The position numbers and the translations under genes were made by a program. The notes beneath the pieces are model-generated. The model was not told the DNA's origin. It saw only the letters and a list, made by a program, of their open reading frames with translations, and searched no databases. DNA of 64,000 nucleotides, taken from JBFONV01 sp040779335. Its GTDB lineage: Bacteria > Pseudomonadota > Gammaproteobacteria > Enterobacterales > Alteromonadaceae. Positions 1-7,280 of this stretch are shown here, one piece after another (within the stretch, counting starts at the first letter, position 1; every line of letters begins with the position of its first letter). The stretch is taken from assembly GCA_040779335.1 (NCBI GenBank), contig JBFONV010000004.1:186001-250000 (forward strand). The letters are read 5' to 3'.

Positions 1-1
1 T

Positions 2-295
2 AAAACCAACCAAGGTAACAGCTTAAGTGGCAATATATCGGTGCATGTGTTGAAAGTTCTGCCAAACGGCAATTTAATGATCCGTGGAGAGAAATGGTTA
101 ACGTTAAATAACGGCGATGAATATGTACGTCTTACCGGCATTATTCGTGCACAAGATATTACCGCCAATAATACCATTGTTTCAAGTAAAGTTGCTAACG
201 CCCGCATTCAATATGCAGGAACGGGATCCTTTGCTGAAGTGCAAGAGCAAGGTTGGTTATCACAATTTTTCAATAGCTCATGGTGGCCTTTGTAG
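2..295 (+). CDS. flgH: FlgH, flagellar L-ring protein (C-terminal part)
   Basis: The frame is open from base 2 and the start lies before the window, so only the last 97 residues are seen. FlgH forms the outer-membrane L-ring around the distal rod. The visible part has the FlgH ending: a stretch around NGNLMIRGEKWLTLNNGDEYVRL, followed by the conserved GIIRAQDI and a Trp-rich C-terminus after a GW(L)SQFF segment. The lipoprotein signal and N-terminal half are off-window. The gene sits 19 bp before flgI, the usual flgH-flgI order. Identification rests on the motif and on the neighbour. Confidence 0.9.
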   Translation, partial: KTNQGNSLSGNISVHVLKVLPNGNLMIRGEKWLTLNNGDEYVRLTGIIRAQDITANNTIVSSKVANARIQYAGTGSFAEVQEQGWLSQFFNSSWWPL

Positions 296-314
296 GGCGT
301 AAGGTAGGTAGTAT

Positions 315-1412
315 ATGAACACTCTTATAAAAACAGTGATATTGCTGGTCGCTACTTGTGCTTTATCAGGACAAACCAATGCGCAACGTATAAAAGATTT
401 GGCCGATGTAGCGGGGGTCCGCTCCAACCAATTGGTAGGGTATGGTTTAGTGGTTGGTTTACCTGGTACGGGCGAACAAAGCCCATTCACTGAACAAAGC
501 TTTAAAACTATGTTGAGCAATTTCGGTATCACCATGCCGGATAACTTAAAGCCTAAAATTAAAAACGTTGCCGCAGTGGCAGTGCATGCGGAACTGCCTG
601 CATTTACTAAAGCGGGACAAACCATTGATGTCACTGTTTCTTCAATGGGCAGTGCGGGAAGTTTGCGCGGTGGTACGTTATTACAAACTATTTTAATGGG
701 AATTGATGGTAATCCCTATGCGGTAGCACAGGGGAGTTTAGTGGTTAGTGGTTTAGGCGCTGAAGGATTAGATGGTTCTAAGATACTGGTTAATACGCCT
801 ACTGTCGGCAGAATTTCTAATGGCGCTATTGTTGAGCGCGAAGTTAAATCACCATTTACCTCAGGTGACTATATTACTTTTAATTTGCATCAATCGGATT
901 TTTCAACCGCACAAGCATTATCTAATAGTATCAATGATTTTATTGCTGGTTCTGCCCGAGCTATTGATGCGACATCTGTGCGAGTAACAGCACCTAGAGA
1001 TGCCGCCGACAGAGTTAGCTTTTTAGCAACGCTTGAAAACTTGGAATTTGAGCCTGCATCACCAGCGGCAAAAATTATCGTTAACTCTCGCACCGGAACT
1101 ATTGTTATCGGAGCTAATGTAAAATTGTTGCCTGCTGGTATTACCCATGGTGGTATTACCGTGACGATTAATGAAGTACAAGAGGTTTCTCAACCAGATG
1201 CATTTGCTGAAGGTACTACGGTCACGACTAATCAGTCAACCATTGAGGTGTCTCAGGATAATTCGAGAATGTTCGTCTTTAATCCAGGGGTAACATTAGA
1301 CACTTTAGTGCGAGCGATTAACGAAGTTGGGGCTGGGCCAGGAGATGTTATGGCGATTTTGGAAGCGCTTGATCAAGCGGGCGCTCTTCGAGGAGAGTTG
1401 ATCATTATTTAG
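315..1412 (+). CDS. flgI: FlgI, flagellar P-ring protein
   Basis: FlgI polymerises in the periplasm into the P-ring, the bushing of the rod in peptidoglycan. The 365-residue protein has a Sec signal peptide (hydrophobic core ILLVATCALSG, cleavage near NA|QRIKD). The mature N-terminus carries the family hallmark RIKDLADVAGVR followed by N-QLVGYGLVVGLPGTG. The C-terminus (GAGPGDVMAILEALDQAGALRGELIII) is also typical. Length matches the family. The ATG has a purine-rich AAGG/AGG stretch upstream. It lies between flgH and flgJ in the rod/ring/hook operon. Confidence 0.97.
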   Translation: MNTLIKTVILLVATCALSGQTNAQRIKDLADVAGVRSNQLVGYGLVVGLPGTGEQSPFTEQSFKTMLSNFGITMPDNLKPKIKNVAAVAVHAELPAFTKAGQTIDVTVSSMGSAGSLRGGTLLQTILMGIDGNPYAVAQGSLVVSGLGAEGLDGSKILVNTPTVGRISNGAIVEREVKSPFTSGDYITFNLHQSDFSTAQALSNSINDFIAGSARAIDATSVRVTAPRDAADRVSFLATLENLEFEPASPAAKIIVNSRTGTIVIGANVKLLPAGITHGGITVTINEVQEVSQPDAFAEGTTVTTNQSTIEVSQDNSRMFVFNPGVTLDTLVRAINEVGAGPGDVMAILEALDQAGALRGELIII

Positions 1413-1456
1413 TATATGGATGATCTCCATATATTAAGTAATATCGGGAGTTTGAT

Positions 1457-2476
1457 ATGACCTCTAAAATTGCAGATACCCAGAACTTTTTCGATTTAAA
1501 TAGCCTAAATGCAATTAAGCAACAGTCGAAAAACGATGATAAAGAATCTAAAGAAGCGGCATTACAAAATGCGGCTAAGCAATTTGAAGCGATTTTCATG
1601 CAAATGCTATTGAAAAGCATGCGCAGTGCTCAAGACGTTTTAGAGTCAGACAGCCCATTCAATTCTGAATCAACTAAGTTTTATCGCGATATGCACGATA
1701 ACCAGCTCGCGATAGAGCTATCGAGTAACGGGTCGTTAGGATTATCAGATCTCATCGTAAGACAGTTAGGTGGCGATAGCGATAATTTCACACCAAGTAG
1801 CGTGTTGCGTAGCGATGGTAATCTAGATGCTCGGGGCTCGGTAAAACGCGCGGTTACTCCTACAGATGAGCCTGCTAATACATTGGTTAGCGCATCTGCT
1901 ATGACTGGTGATGCTAACTCGGCGCCAAATTCTCGTCATACACAAATTCCGTTTGTTGCCGATAAAGTAAAAGAGGTGAACTCTCCTATATTTGAACAAC
2001 CAAAAGATTTTGTTAGTGCGATTTCTGCTCATGCTCAAGATGTACAGAAAAAACTGGGTGTTCCATTTGAAGTTGTTATTGCACAAGCGGCATTAGAAAC
2101 TGGCTGGGGACAAAAGATCATTCAAAAACCAGACGGTCAAAGTTCAAATAACTTATTCAATATTAAGGCTGACTCTCGTTGGCAGGGCGATAAGACCTCT
2201 AAAGAAACCTTAGAGTTTGAACAAGGCGCTATGATCAAGAAGAAGGAACCCTTTCGTGTTTATCAGTCTCTCAAAGAGAGTGTCGATGATTACGTTAACT
2301 TTCTTTCATCAAATGAACGTTATCAACCTGCGCTGGAAAAAGCTGGAGATGTGGAGCAATTCTTGCAAGGAATTAAAGAAGCAGGATATGCAACCGATCC
2401 AAACTATGTAGATAAGATCAAGGGCATATTGGGAAGCAAAAATTTTAAAGCTATGTTGGGTACTTTCTTAAAATAG
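1457..2476 (+). CDS. flgJ: FlgJ, rod-cap protein with peptidoglycan hydrolase domain
   Basis: This dual-domain FlgJ caps the growing rod and opens the peptidoglycan for it. The N-terminal rod-binding part (about residues 25-100) contains AAKQFEAIFMQMLLKSMR. A linker of about 80 residues rich in Ser/Ala/Thr follows. The C-terminal glucosaminidase domain (about 180-335) has the AALETGWG motif with the probable catalytic Glu214. The 339-residue length fits the long gammaproteobacterial form with the enzyme fused on. It is 24 bp upstream of flgK, in one operon with flgI. Confidence 0.96.
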   Translation: MTSKIADTQNFFDLNSLNAIKQQSKNDDKESKEAALQNAAKQFEAIFMQMLLKSMRSAQDVLESDSPFNSESTKFYRDMHDNQLAIELSSNGSLGLSDLIVRQLGGDSDNFTPSSVLRSDGNLDARGSVKRAVTPTDEPANTLVSASAMTGDANSAPNSRHTQIPFVADKVKEVNSPIFEQPKDFVSAISAHAQDVQKKLGVPFEVVIAQAALETGWGQKIIQKPDGQSSNNLFNIKADSRWQGDKTSKETLEFEQGAMIKKKEPFRVYQSLKESVDDYVNFLSSNERYQPALEKAGDVEQFLQGIKEAGYATDPNYVDKIKGILGSKNFKAMLGTFLK

Positions 2477-2500
2477 CTATTCGGGATTGTTGAGGTAGAT

Positions 2501-4480
2501 ATGGGTTATAACATGTTAGATATCGGTCGCTCCGGGTTAAATGCGGCACAAACACATTTAGATGTTACCAGTCATAATATTTCTAACGTCAATACTGAAG
2601 GCTATTCTCGTCAAACAGCTGAACAACAAAGCGTTATCGGTAATGTTTTTGGTCCTAGTTTGCTCGGCAACGGCACTGAAATTACCGCGGTAGAGCGTTC
2701 ATTTAATAATCTAATTTATAAAAATGTTATCTTTAATAAAAGCCAATATTCATATTATGAAAACTCTTATGAGCAGCATTCTCAATTAGAAGATTTATTA
2801 GGTAATTCGGAAACGGGTTTAACACCAACGTTAGAAGGTTTTTTTGACGGTATTAATGGTTTGACCGAAGAGCCGACATTATATGCAGCGCGCAGTGTAG
2901 TGTTGACTAACGCGAACGTGACTGCACAACGGTTCAATAGTATTAATGATGACTTTCAACGTCAATCTAAAGCCATTAATACCAGTATTGAAAGTACCGT
3001 TTTATCAATTAATGAAATTGCCGATCAAATTAAATTATTCAATGAGCAAATTCAAATTGCCTCTTCGCAAGGCAGTGCAACGATTACCCCAAATGATTTA
3101 ATGGATAAACGTAATCAAGCGATCGCAGAATTAAGTGAATTGGTTGATGTCCAAGTACTACAGCGTGAAAATGGTATGCTTGATATCTCTATTGGCTCTG
3201 GCATCACTTTAGTCACTGGCATTACCACTTTACCCTTAACTACGGTTCGCAATGAATATGATTCGACCGTAACCGAAGTCAGTTTAGAAAGTGCGCAAAC
3301 TGGTAATCCAACTACTAATATCACCTCGCAGTTAACTGGGGGGAGTTTATCTGCTTTGATCGATTTTCAAAAAACAGTATTAACTAAAGCGAGCCAAGAT
3401 TTAGGTAAAATAGCGTTGGGTTATGCAGATACTTATAACCGTCAGCAATCGCAAGGTTTAGATTTAGACGGCAATATCGGCGAGAATATGTTTCTTGATA
3501 TTAACGACCCGTCGCTCACACAGCGTCGTGCCTTAAATTCATCGCAAAACCCCGTTGATTCGACTGTCGCTGTTACTATACGTAACACCAGTTTACTGTC
3601 GGGTGAAGATTACCTAATGACCTATGATGGCGTCAATCTTACATTTACCGATACTAACGGCAATGCATTGCCGGCTCCTGCCGCTCCTTTTCCACCACCT
3701 GCAGCGGGCACTATCGTTGAAATTCCTGGAACAGGTATTGGCATTGAAATAGTGACCAACAATTTAGCGGCCGGTGATAGCTTTTTAATACGTCCAACAT
3801 TTAATGCGGGTGAAAGTATTGATGTGGTGATGAGCGATCCAACTAAGGTTGCCGCAGCACAACATGATTTGAATTTTACCGATATTAACAACCCTAATGG
3901 TGTCGATTTTGAATTGTACGCGATTGATGACGCTGGAGATGCAAATTTCCCAGCCATTGGCGCACCTATTAGAATTGAAATAGATGCTGGTGGCACGAAT
4001 TATCGTGTTACTGACGATCTTGGTGCTGTTTTAGTCGCTTATGCACCGATCCCAAATGATATGCCAATAGAAGCTGCGGGGATGCGTTTTAATATTTCAG
4101 GCAATATCGCTGGTGGCGAAGTGTTTGAAGTTGGCGCTAACGATCCTAGCACTTTTGGTGTTGGCGATAACCGTAACGCCCTTAAAATGTTGGAGTTTCA
4201 ATCGAATAAGGCTCTAGATGGTGGCACTAATAGCATGACTGAGTCATTCGCCCAATTATTGAGTTATATGGGAAACTCTACCAGTATTAGTAAAGTACAG
4301 ACCAGTGCTTTTGAAACTTCATTGAGTTTGGCTGAAGGTGATATGGCGACCACCTCAGGTGTGAACTTAGATGAAGAGGCGGCGAACTTAATTCGCTTTC
4401 AGCAATCATACTCTGCCGCGGCGCGTGTCATTAGCGTAGCCAGCGAGATATTTAATACCCTGATCCAAGCGGCTAGGTAG
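2501..4480 (+). CDS. flgK: FlgK, hook-filament junction protein HAP1
   Basis: FlgK is the first of two adaptor rings joining hook and filament. The N-terminus carries the axial-protein signature around NAAQTHLDVTSHNISNVNT; the C-terminus has LDEEAANLIRFQQSYSAAARVISVASE. At 659 residues it is longer than the enterobacterial form (about 547). The extra length is two beta-rich modules at about residues 355-433 and 466-547, ending in similar GDSF / GEVF segments, which would stand on the outside of the junction. The start used (MGYN) follows a GAGG; an internal ATG four codons later is also possible. Next gene is flgL, 11 bp on. Confidence 0.96.
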   Translation: MGYNMLDIGRSGLNAAQTHLDVTSHNISNVNTEGYSRQTAEQQSVIGNVFGPSLLGNGTEITAVERSFNNLIYKNVIFNKSQYSYYENSYEQHSQLEDLLGNSETGLTPTLEGFFDGINGLTEEPTLYAARSVVLTNANVTAQRFNSINDDFQRQSKAINTSIESTVLSINEIADQIKLFNEQIQIASSQGSATITPNDLMDKRNQAIAELSELVDVQVLQRENGMLDISIGSGITLVTGITTLPLTTVRNEYDSTVTEVSLESAQTGNPTTNITSQLTGGSLSALIDFQKTVLTKASQDLGKIALGYADTYNRQQSQGLDLDGNIGENMFLDINDPSLTQRRALNSSQNPVDSTVAVTIRNTSLLSGEDYLMTYDGVNLTFTDTNGNALPAPAAPFPPPAAGTIVEIPGTGIGIEIVTNNLAAGDSFLIRPTFNAGESIDVVMSDPTKVAAAQHDLNFTDINNPNGVDFELYAIDDAGDANFPAIGAPIRIEIDAGGTNYRVTDDLGAVLVAYAPIPNDMPIEAAGMRFNISGNIAGGEVFEVGANDPSTFGVGDNRNALKMLEFQSNKALDGGTNSMTESFAQLLSYMGNSTSISKVQTSAFETSLSLAEGDMATTSGVNLDEEAANLIRFQQSYSAAARVISVASEIFNTLIQAAR

Positions 4481-4491
4481 GAGATAAGGTA

Positions 4492-5982
4492 ATGAGAATA
4501 GGTACATCTAACTTCTATCAACGTAATTTGTTTGAATTACAACAACAACAGTCTGATTTGGATAGGGCACAGCAAGAACTATCAACCGGTAAAAAGCTGA
4601 TCCATCCATCAGATGATCCTGTGGCGATGACCTCTTCTTTGATCGTGAAGCGCGATATTGAAGTGGCCGATCGATATTTAAAAGCACAAGACACCGCCAG
4701 ACGTTTTCAAACCCATGAAGAGTCAGCGCTGTCGAGCATGACATCTGCAATTTTTCGATTACAAGAATTGGTGATCAGTGCACAAAACGGTGCCCTAGAA
4801 CAAACTTCATTAAATGCTATTTCCATTGAAGTGCAAGAAATCAGAAAAGAACTTGTTGGCCTCGGTAATTCAAAAAATGCCTCGGGTGAGACTTTATTTT
4901 CGGGCTATCAAACCGATACCATCCCTTTTCAAGCTGATAGTTTTGGACAACAGCAATATATGGCTGACGATGGCAGACGAGAACTCTTTGTCGGTGCAGG
5001 CTTTTTAGTGCCGGTTAACGACCCCGGTAGCAGTTTTTTAACCAATGTGACTGCGCAATTAACGCCTTTTATTCCTACTGCAGGAGGTGCAAACTCTGCA
5101 GCAGAATTATCTACTGGCTTTGTTACCGATCCTGATGAATTTGTTAGTGATACTTATACTATCAATTTTTTCGACAATGCAGGCACTCCTTCAGTTGAGG
5201 TGCGCGATAGTGGCGGCGCTGTTGTGCCGTTAGAAGCTGATTCGGCACTCAATCGTCCTTATATTGCCGGAGATGATATTACTTTTAATGGTATTACCGT
5301 TAGAACATCCAGTAATCCAGCTCCTGTAAACGGTGATACTTTTACGATGACGCCTCAGGCGCAAGGCGAAACAAGCTTTTATTGGGCGCTAGATCAAATC
5401 GTTGAGGCGCTGGCGGTATCGGGCGGTAAATTTACTGCTACGGCTAATGCTGCTAATACCGGTGCTGCTGGGCTTATTGGTGGCGAAATAGTTGATGTTG
5501 ATAATTTTGTTATGGATGATTATACCGTCAATATATTAGCACCGGGCCAGTTAGAAGTGCGCGATAGTGCCAACAATATTGTTTTACCATCTACAACTTA
5601 TGTAGACGGTGATGAGTTCGAATTTAATGGTATACAATTTAGTATTAGTGGCGCAGCTAACGCAGGTGACAGCTTTAACATTGACCGACCAGATAATGAT
5701 CGACGTTCAAATTTACTGTCAAGTTTACAAATTGAATTAGCCAATGCGTTGGAAAATATTGACAATACCCGCGCAACAGTGGGTACGCGCTTAAACATTA
5801 TTGATAATGAAGAACAAGTACAGTTTTCATTCAAAGAAATTTTAGCGAAAAATTTGTCAGCGTTTGAAGATGTCGATATTTACGAAGCGATAACTAATTT
5901 GGAACTTGCGTCTACTGGGCTACAAGCCGCGCAGCAAAGTTTTGCTAGAATACAAAACTTAAGTTTATTTAATTATATTTAA
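4492..5982 (+). CDS. flgL: FlgL, hook-filament junction protein HAP3
   Basis: FlgL is the second junction protein and directly contacts flagellin. The N-terminus has the family pattern MRIGTSNFYQRNL with the QQELSTGKKLIHPSDDP segment, and the C-terminal helix ends in LELASTGLQAAQQSFARIQNLSLFNYI. It has 496 residues against about 317 in enterobacteria. The added length is a tandem pair of beta modules (about 207-286 and 330-400), each with a VRDS segment, an FNGI segment and a GDxF ending, resembling those in FlgK. ATG with a good GGAG upstream. It closes the flgIJKL run. Confidence 0.95.
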   Translation: MRIGTSNFYQRNLFELQQQQSDLDRAQQELSTGKKLIHPSDDPVAMTSSLIVKRDIEVADRYLKAQDTARRFQTHEESALSSMTSAIFRLQELVISAQNGALEQTSLNAISIEVQEIRKELVGLGNSKNASGETLFSGYQTDTIPFQADSFGQQQYMADDGRRELFVGAGFLVPVNDPGSSFLTNVTAQLTPFIPTAGGANSAAELSTGFVTDPDEFVSDTYTINFFDNAGTPSVEVRDSGGAVVPLEADSALNRPYIAGDDITFNGITVRTSSNPAPVNGDTFTMTPQAQGETSFYWALDQIVEALAVSGGKFTATANAANTGAAGLIGGEIVDVDNFVMDDYTVNILAPGQLEVRDSANNIVLPSTTYVDGDEFEFNGIQFSISGAANAGDSFNIDRPDNDRRSNLLSSLQIELANALENIDNTRATVGTRLNIIDNEEQVQFSFKEILAKNLSAFEDVDIYEAITNLELASTGLQAAQQSFARIQNLSLFNYI

Positions 5983-6056
5983 AGAATTCAGTCAAACGGC
6001 CGTTATATAATTGATTGGGTTTATTACCGAATATCTATCCTTGGAGCAAAGTGGTT

Positions 6057-6440
6057 ATGAGTCGATTATCGATAAAGCAGTATAAACAACAAAATAGGGT
6101 AAAAGCCGAGGAAGCGAATCCATATCAATTAGTTAAAATGATTTTTGAAAACATATTAACTAACATAGCAATCGCAAAATTTAATATTGAGCAAAAAGAA
6201 ATAGCCATCAAAGGCGAAGCTATTTCAAAAACTATTAGCTTAATTGAAGTATTAAAAAGTTGTATTGATAAAGAAAACGGCCAAGAAATAGCAACCAATC
6301 TTGATGAACTTTATGAATTTAGTATTGGCGAACTATTTCGGGCGAACATAGAAAATGATACTGATAAACTTGAAAGTGTTGCGATAATATTTCGTGAAAT
6401 TAAAGCTGGCTGGGATGGTATTGCACAATATGCCGAATAG
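6057..6440 (+). CDS. fliS: FliS-type flagellin export chaperone
   Basis: FliS binds the C-terminus of flagellin in the cytoplasm and keeps it unpolymerised until export. From the ATG at 6057 the product is 127 residues, and it fits the family pattern: an NPYQLVKMIFE helix, a KGEAISKTISLIEVL helix, a CIDKENGQEIATNLDELYEF stretch, then RANIENDTDKLESV and a terminal helix with W. A longer reading from 6015 adds a poorly conserved leader, while GGAG at 6043-6046 is well placed for 6057. The position is unusual: fliS normally follows fliD, but here it precedes the flagellins and no copy follows fliD. Confidence 0.82.
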   Translation: MSRLSIKQYKQQNRVKAEEANPYQLVKMIFENILTNIAIAKFNIEQKEIAIKGEAISKTISLIEVLKSCIDKENGQEIATNLDELYEFSIGELFRANIENDTDKLESVAIIFREIKAGWDGIAQYAE

Positions 6441-6747
6441 TATTGAAAATATCGTCAACAACGTTTTTCAACATGCCGAACTTATTGTTCGGCTTTTTTC
6501 TGATGAACGTAGCTCAGAGAATGTTCAAGAAATAGCCACTGAATTAGTAAAATGGGATGTCAATATTACTTCATGTTTTAAAACACATTCCAACGAACTA
6601 ATAAAAGCTGATGCGGAAAAACTGATTGCGCTGCACACGCAAGTTACTGAACTAGCTCGTAACGAAAAGCAGCGTCTTGCCAAAGACATAGCAAGCTTAG
6701 ATAAAGGCAAAAAAGCAGTTGCCGCCTATACTAAAAATAAATATTAA
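6430..6747 (+). CDS. FliT-like putative flagellar chaperone
   Basis: This small, mainly helical protein (105 residues from the ATG at 6430) overlaps the end of fliS by 11 bp, which suggests translational coupling. The C-terminal helix pattern, with LARNEKQRLAKDIASL and then GKKAVAAY, resembles the FliT family, whose members chaperone the filament cap FliD. Sequence identity in this family is low, so the call leans on length, helix content and position after fliS. Longer starts at 6394 and 6415 are open but would lie deeper inside fliS. It could also be an unrelated flagellar accessory protein. Confidence 0.55.
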   Translation: MPNSIENIVNNVFQHAELIVRLFSDERSSENVQEIATELVKWDVNITSCFKTHSNELIKADAEKLIALHTQVTELARNEKQRLAKDIASLDKGKKAVAAYTKNKY

Positions 6748-6781
6748 CTTTATACTAGTACACTTTAAGTGCTTTCATAAT

Positions 6782-6890
6782 TTCAACTTAACTCAACGCA
6801 AAGTTAAGTACATTTAATCCAATTTAATCAATTCAACTAAATCCAGTTAACCCCAATTCAACTTAATTCAACTTAACTCAACCTAACTCA
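6782..6890. repeat. Degenerate 10-bp direct repeat (TTCAACTTAA type)
   Basis: The unit TTCAACTTAA occurs at 6782-6791, 6857-6866 and 6867-6876. Variants such as CTCAACCTAA at 6877-6886 and CTCAACGCAA at 6792-6801 keep the 10-bp register, and looser AATTTAATC-type versions fill the middle. The period equals one helical turn. It lies just after the fliS/fliT-like pair and about 340 bp before the flagellin promoter. Function unknown; it could be a bend or a protein-loading site, or simple slippage. Confidence 0.6.
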
Positions 6891-6996
6891 TCGACAGGCT
6901 TTATCATTTTAGTTTAAATAGTTTTATTCATAGTCGCTATTTTTAGGGCTTATTTTAAAGTCATTCCTGTTCTTACCCCTTAATATTTCCCGGTTG

Positions 6997-7092
6997 TTTG
7001 CCGATCGATTTTCTAAGCGGCAAAGGGTTGCCACTTTTTTGGCAGTATTGCTTGTAATTGACGGTTGCATGATTGTTCGCCAACTATTTGGC
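6997..7092. promoter_or_regulatory. Cluster of TTGCC/GGCAA inverted half-sites (candidate activator sites)
   Basis: Inverted pairs seen: TTTGCCG (6997-7003) with CGGCAAA (7018-7024); GGCAA (7019-7023) with TTGCC (7028-7032); TGCCA (7029-7033) with TGGCA (7040-7044); GCCAA (7079-7083) with TTGGC (7088-7092). They lie roughly 140-235 bp before the sigma54 core promoter, a usual distance for enhancer-binding proteins. FlrC is the natural candidate, but I know no consensus that proves this. Confidence 0.4.
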
Positions 7093-7229
7093 AGATGACT
7101 TTTTTCAAATACCGTCACTTTTTTTACAAGGAACAAGGGAACTAGTGGCAGGTTGATAGAACACAAAGCCCTGTAATAATAGTGTGTTTAAAGGAGGGGA
7201 GCGTTAAGGTGTAATATTGTAAAAACAAT

Positions 7230-7245
7230 TGGCACTATGTTTGCA
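7230..7245 (+). promoter_or_regulatory. Sigma54 (RpoN) promoter of the first flagellin
   Basis: TGGCAC at 7230-7235, five bases, then TTGCA at 7241-7245. The GG and GC doublets are 12 bp apart, which is the sigma54 -24/-12 arrangement with an essentially ideal match. Transcription should start near 7256, so the flagellin cannot start at the ATG at 7251; this supports the ATG at 7281. A sigma54 promoter before the main flagellin fits FlrC-dependent control as in Vibrio flaA. Confidence 0.9.
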
Positions 7246-7280
7246 TTTACATGTTTGAGTCATATTACGGAGTGTTAACA

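Larger units (their letters stand above)
6748..7229. other. Intergenic region with 10-bp repeats and palindromes before the first flagellin
   Basis: About 480 bp without a credible gene. The first third holds a degenerate 10-bp repeat (6782-6890). The middle (6997-7092) holds several inverted GGCAA/TTGCC-type half-sites. The end leads into the sigma54 promoter at 7230. A minus-strand open frame at 6924-7166 has no family features and crosses these elements, so it was not called. The stretch looks like an extended regulatory region for the flagellin. Confidence 0.6.

Noticed and set aside
6782..6890. Possible CRISPR array
   Set aside because: The repeat is 10 bp, degenerate and without unique spacers; no cas gene is near.
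6924..7166. Minus-strand open frame of 80 codons in the region before the first flagellin
   Set aside because: No recognisable domain, no ribosome site seen, and it crosses palindromes and other regulatory-looking sequence.
7251..7280. Upstream ATG for the first flagellin
   Set aside because: It lies at the expected transcription start region of the sigma54 promoter and adds residues foreign to flagellin N-termini.
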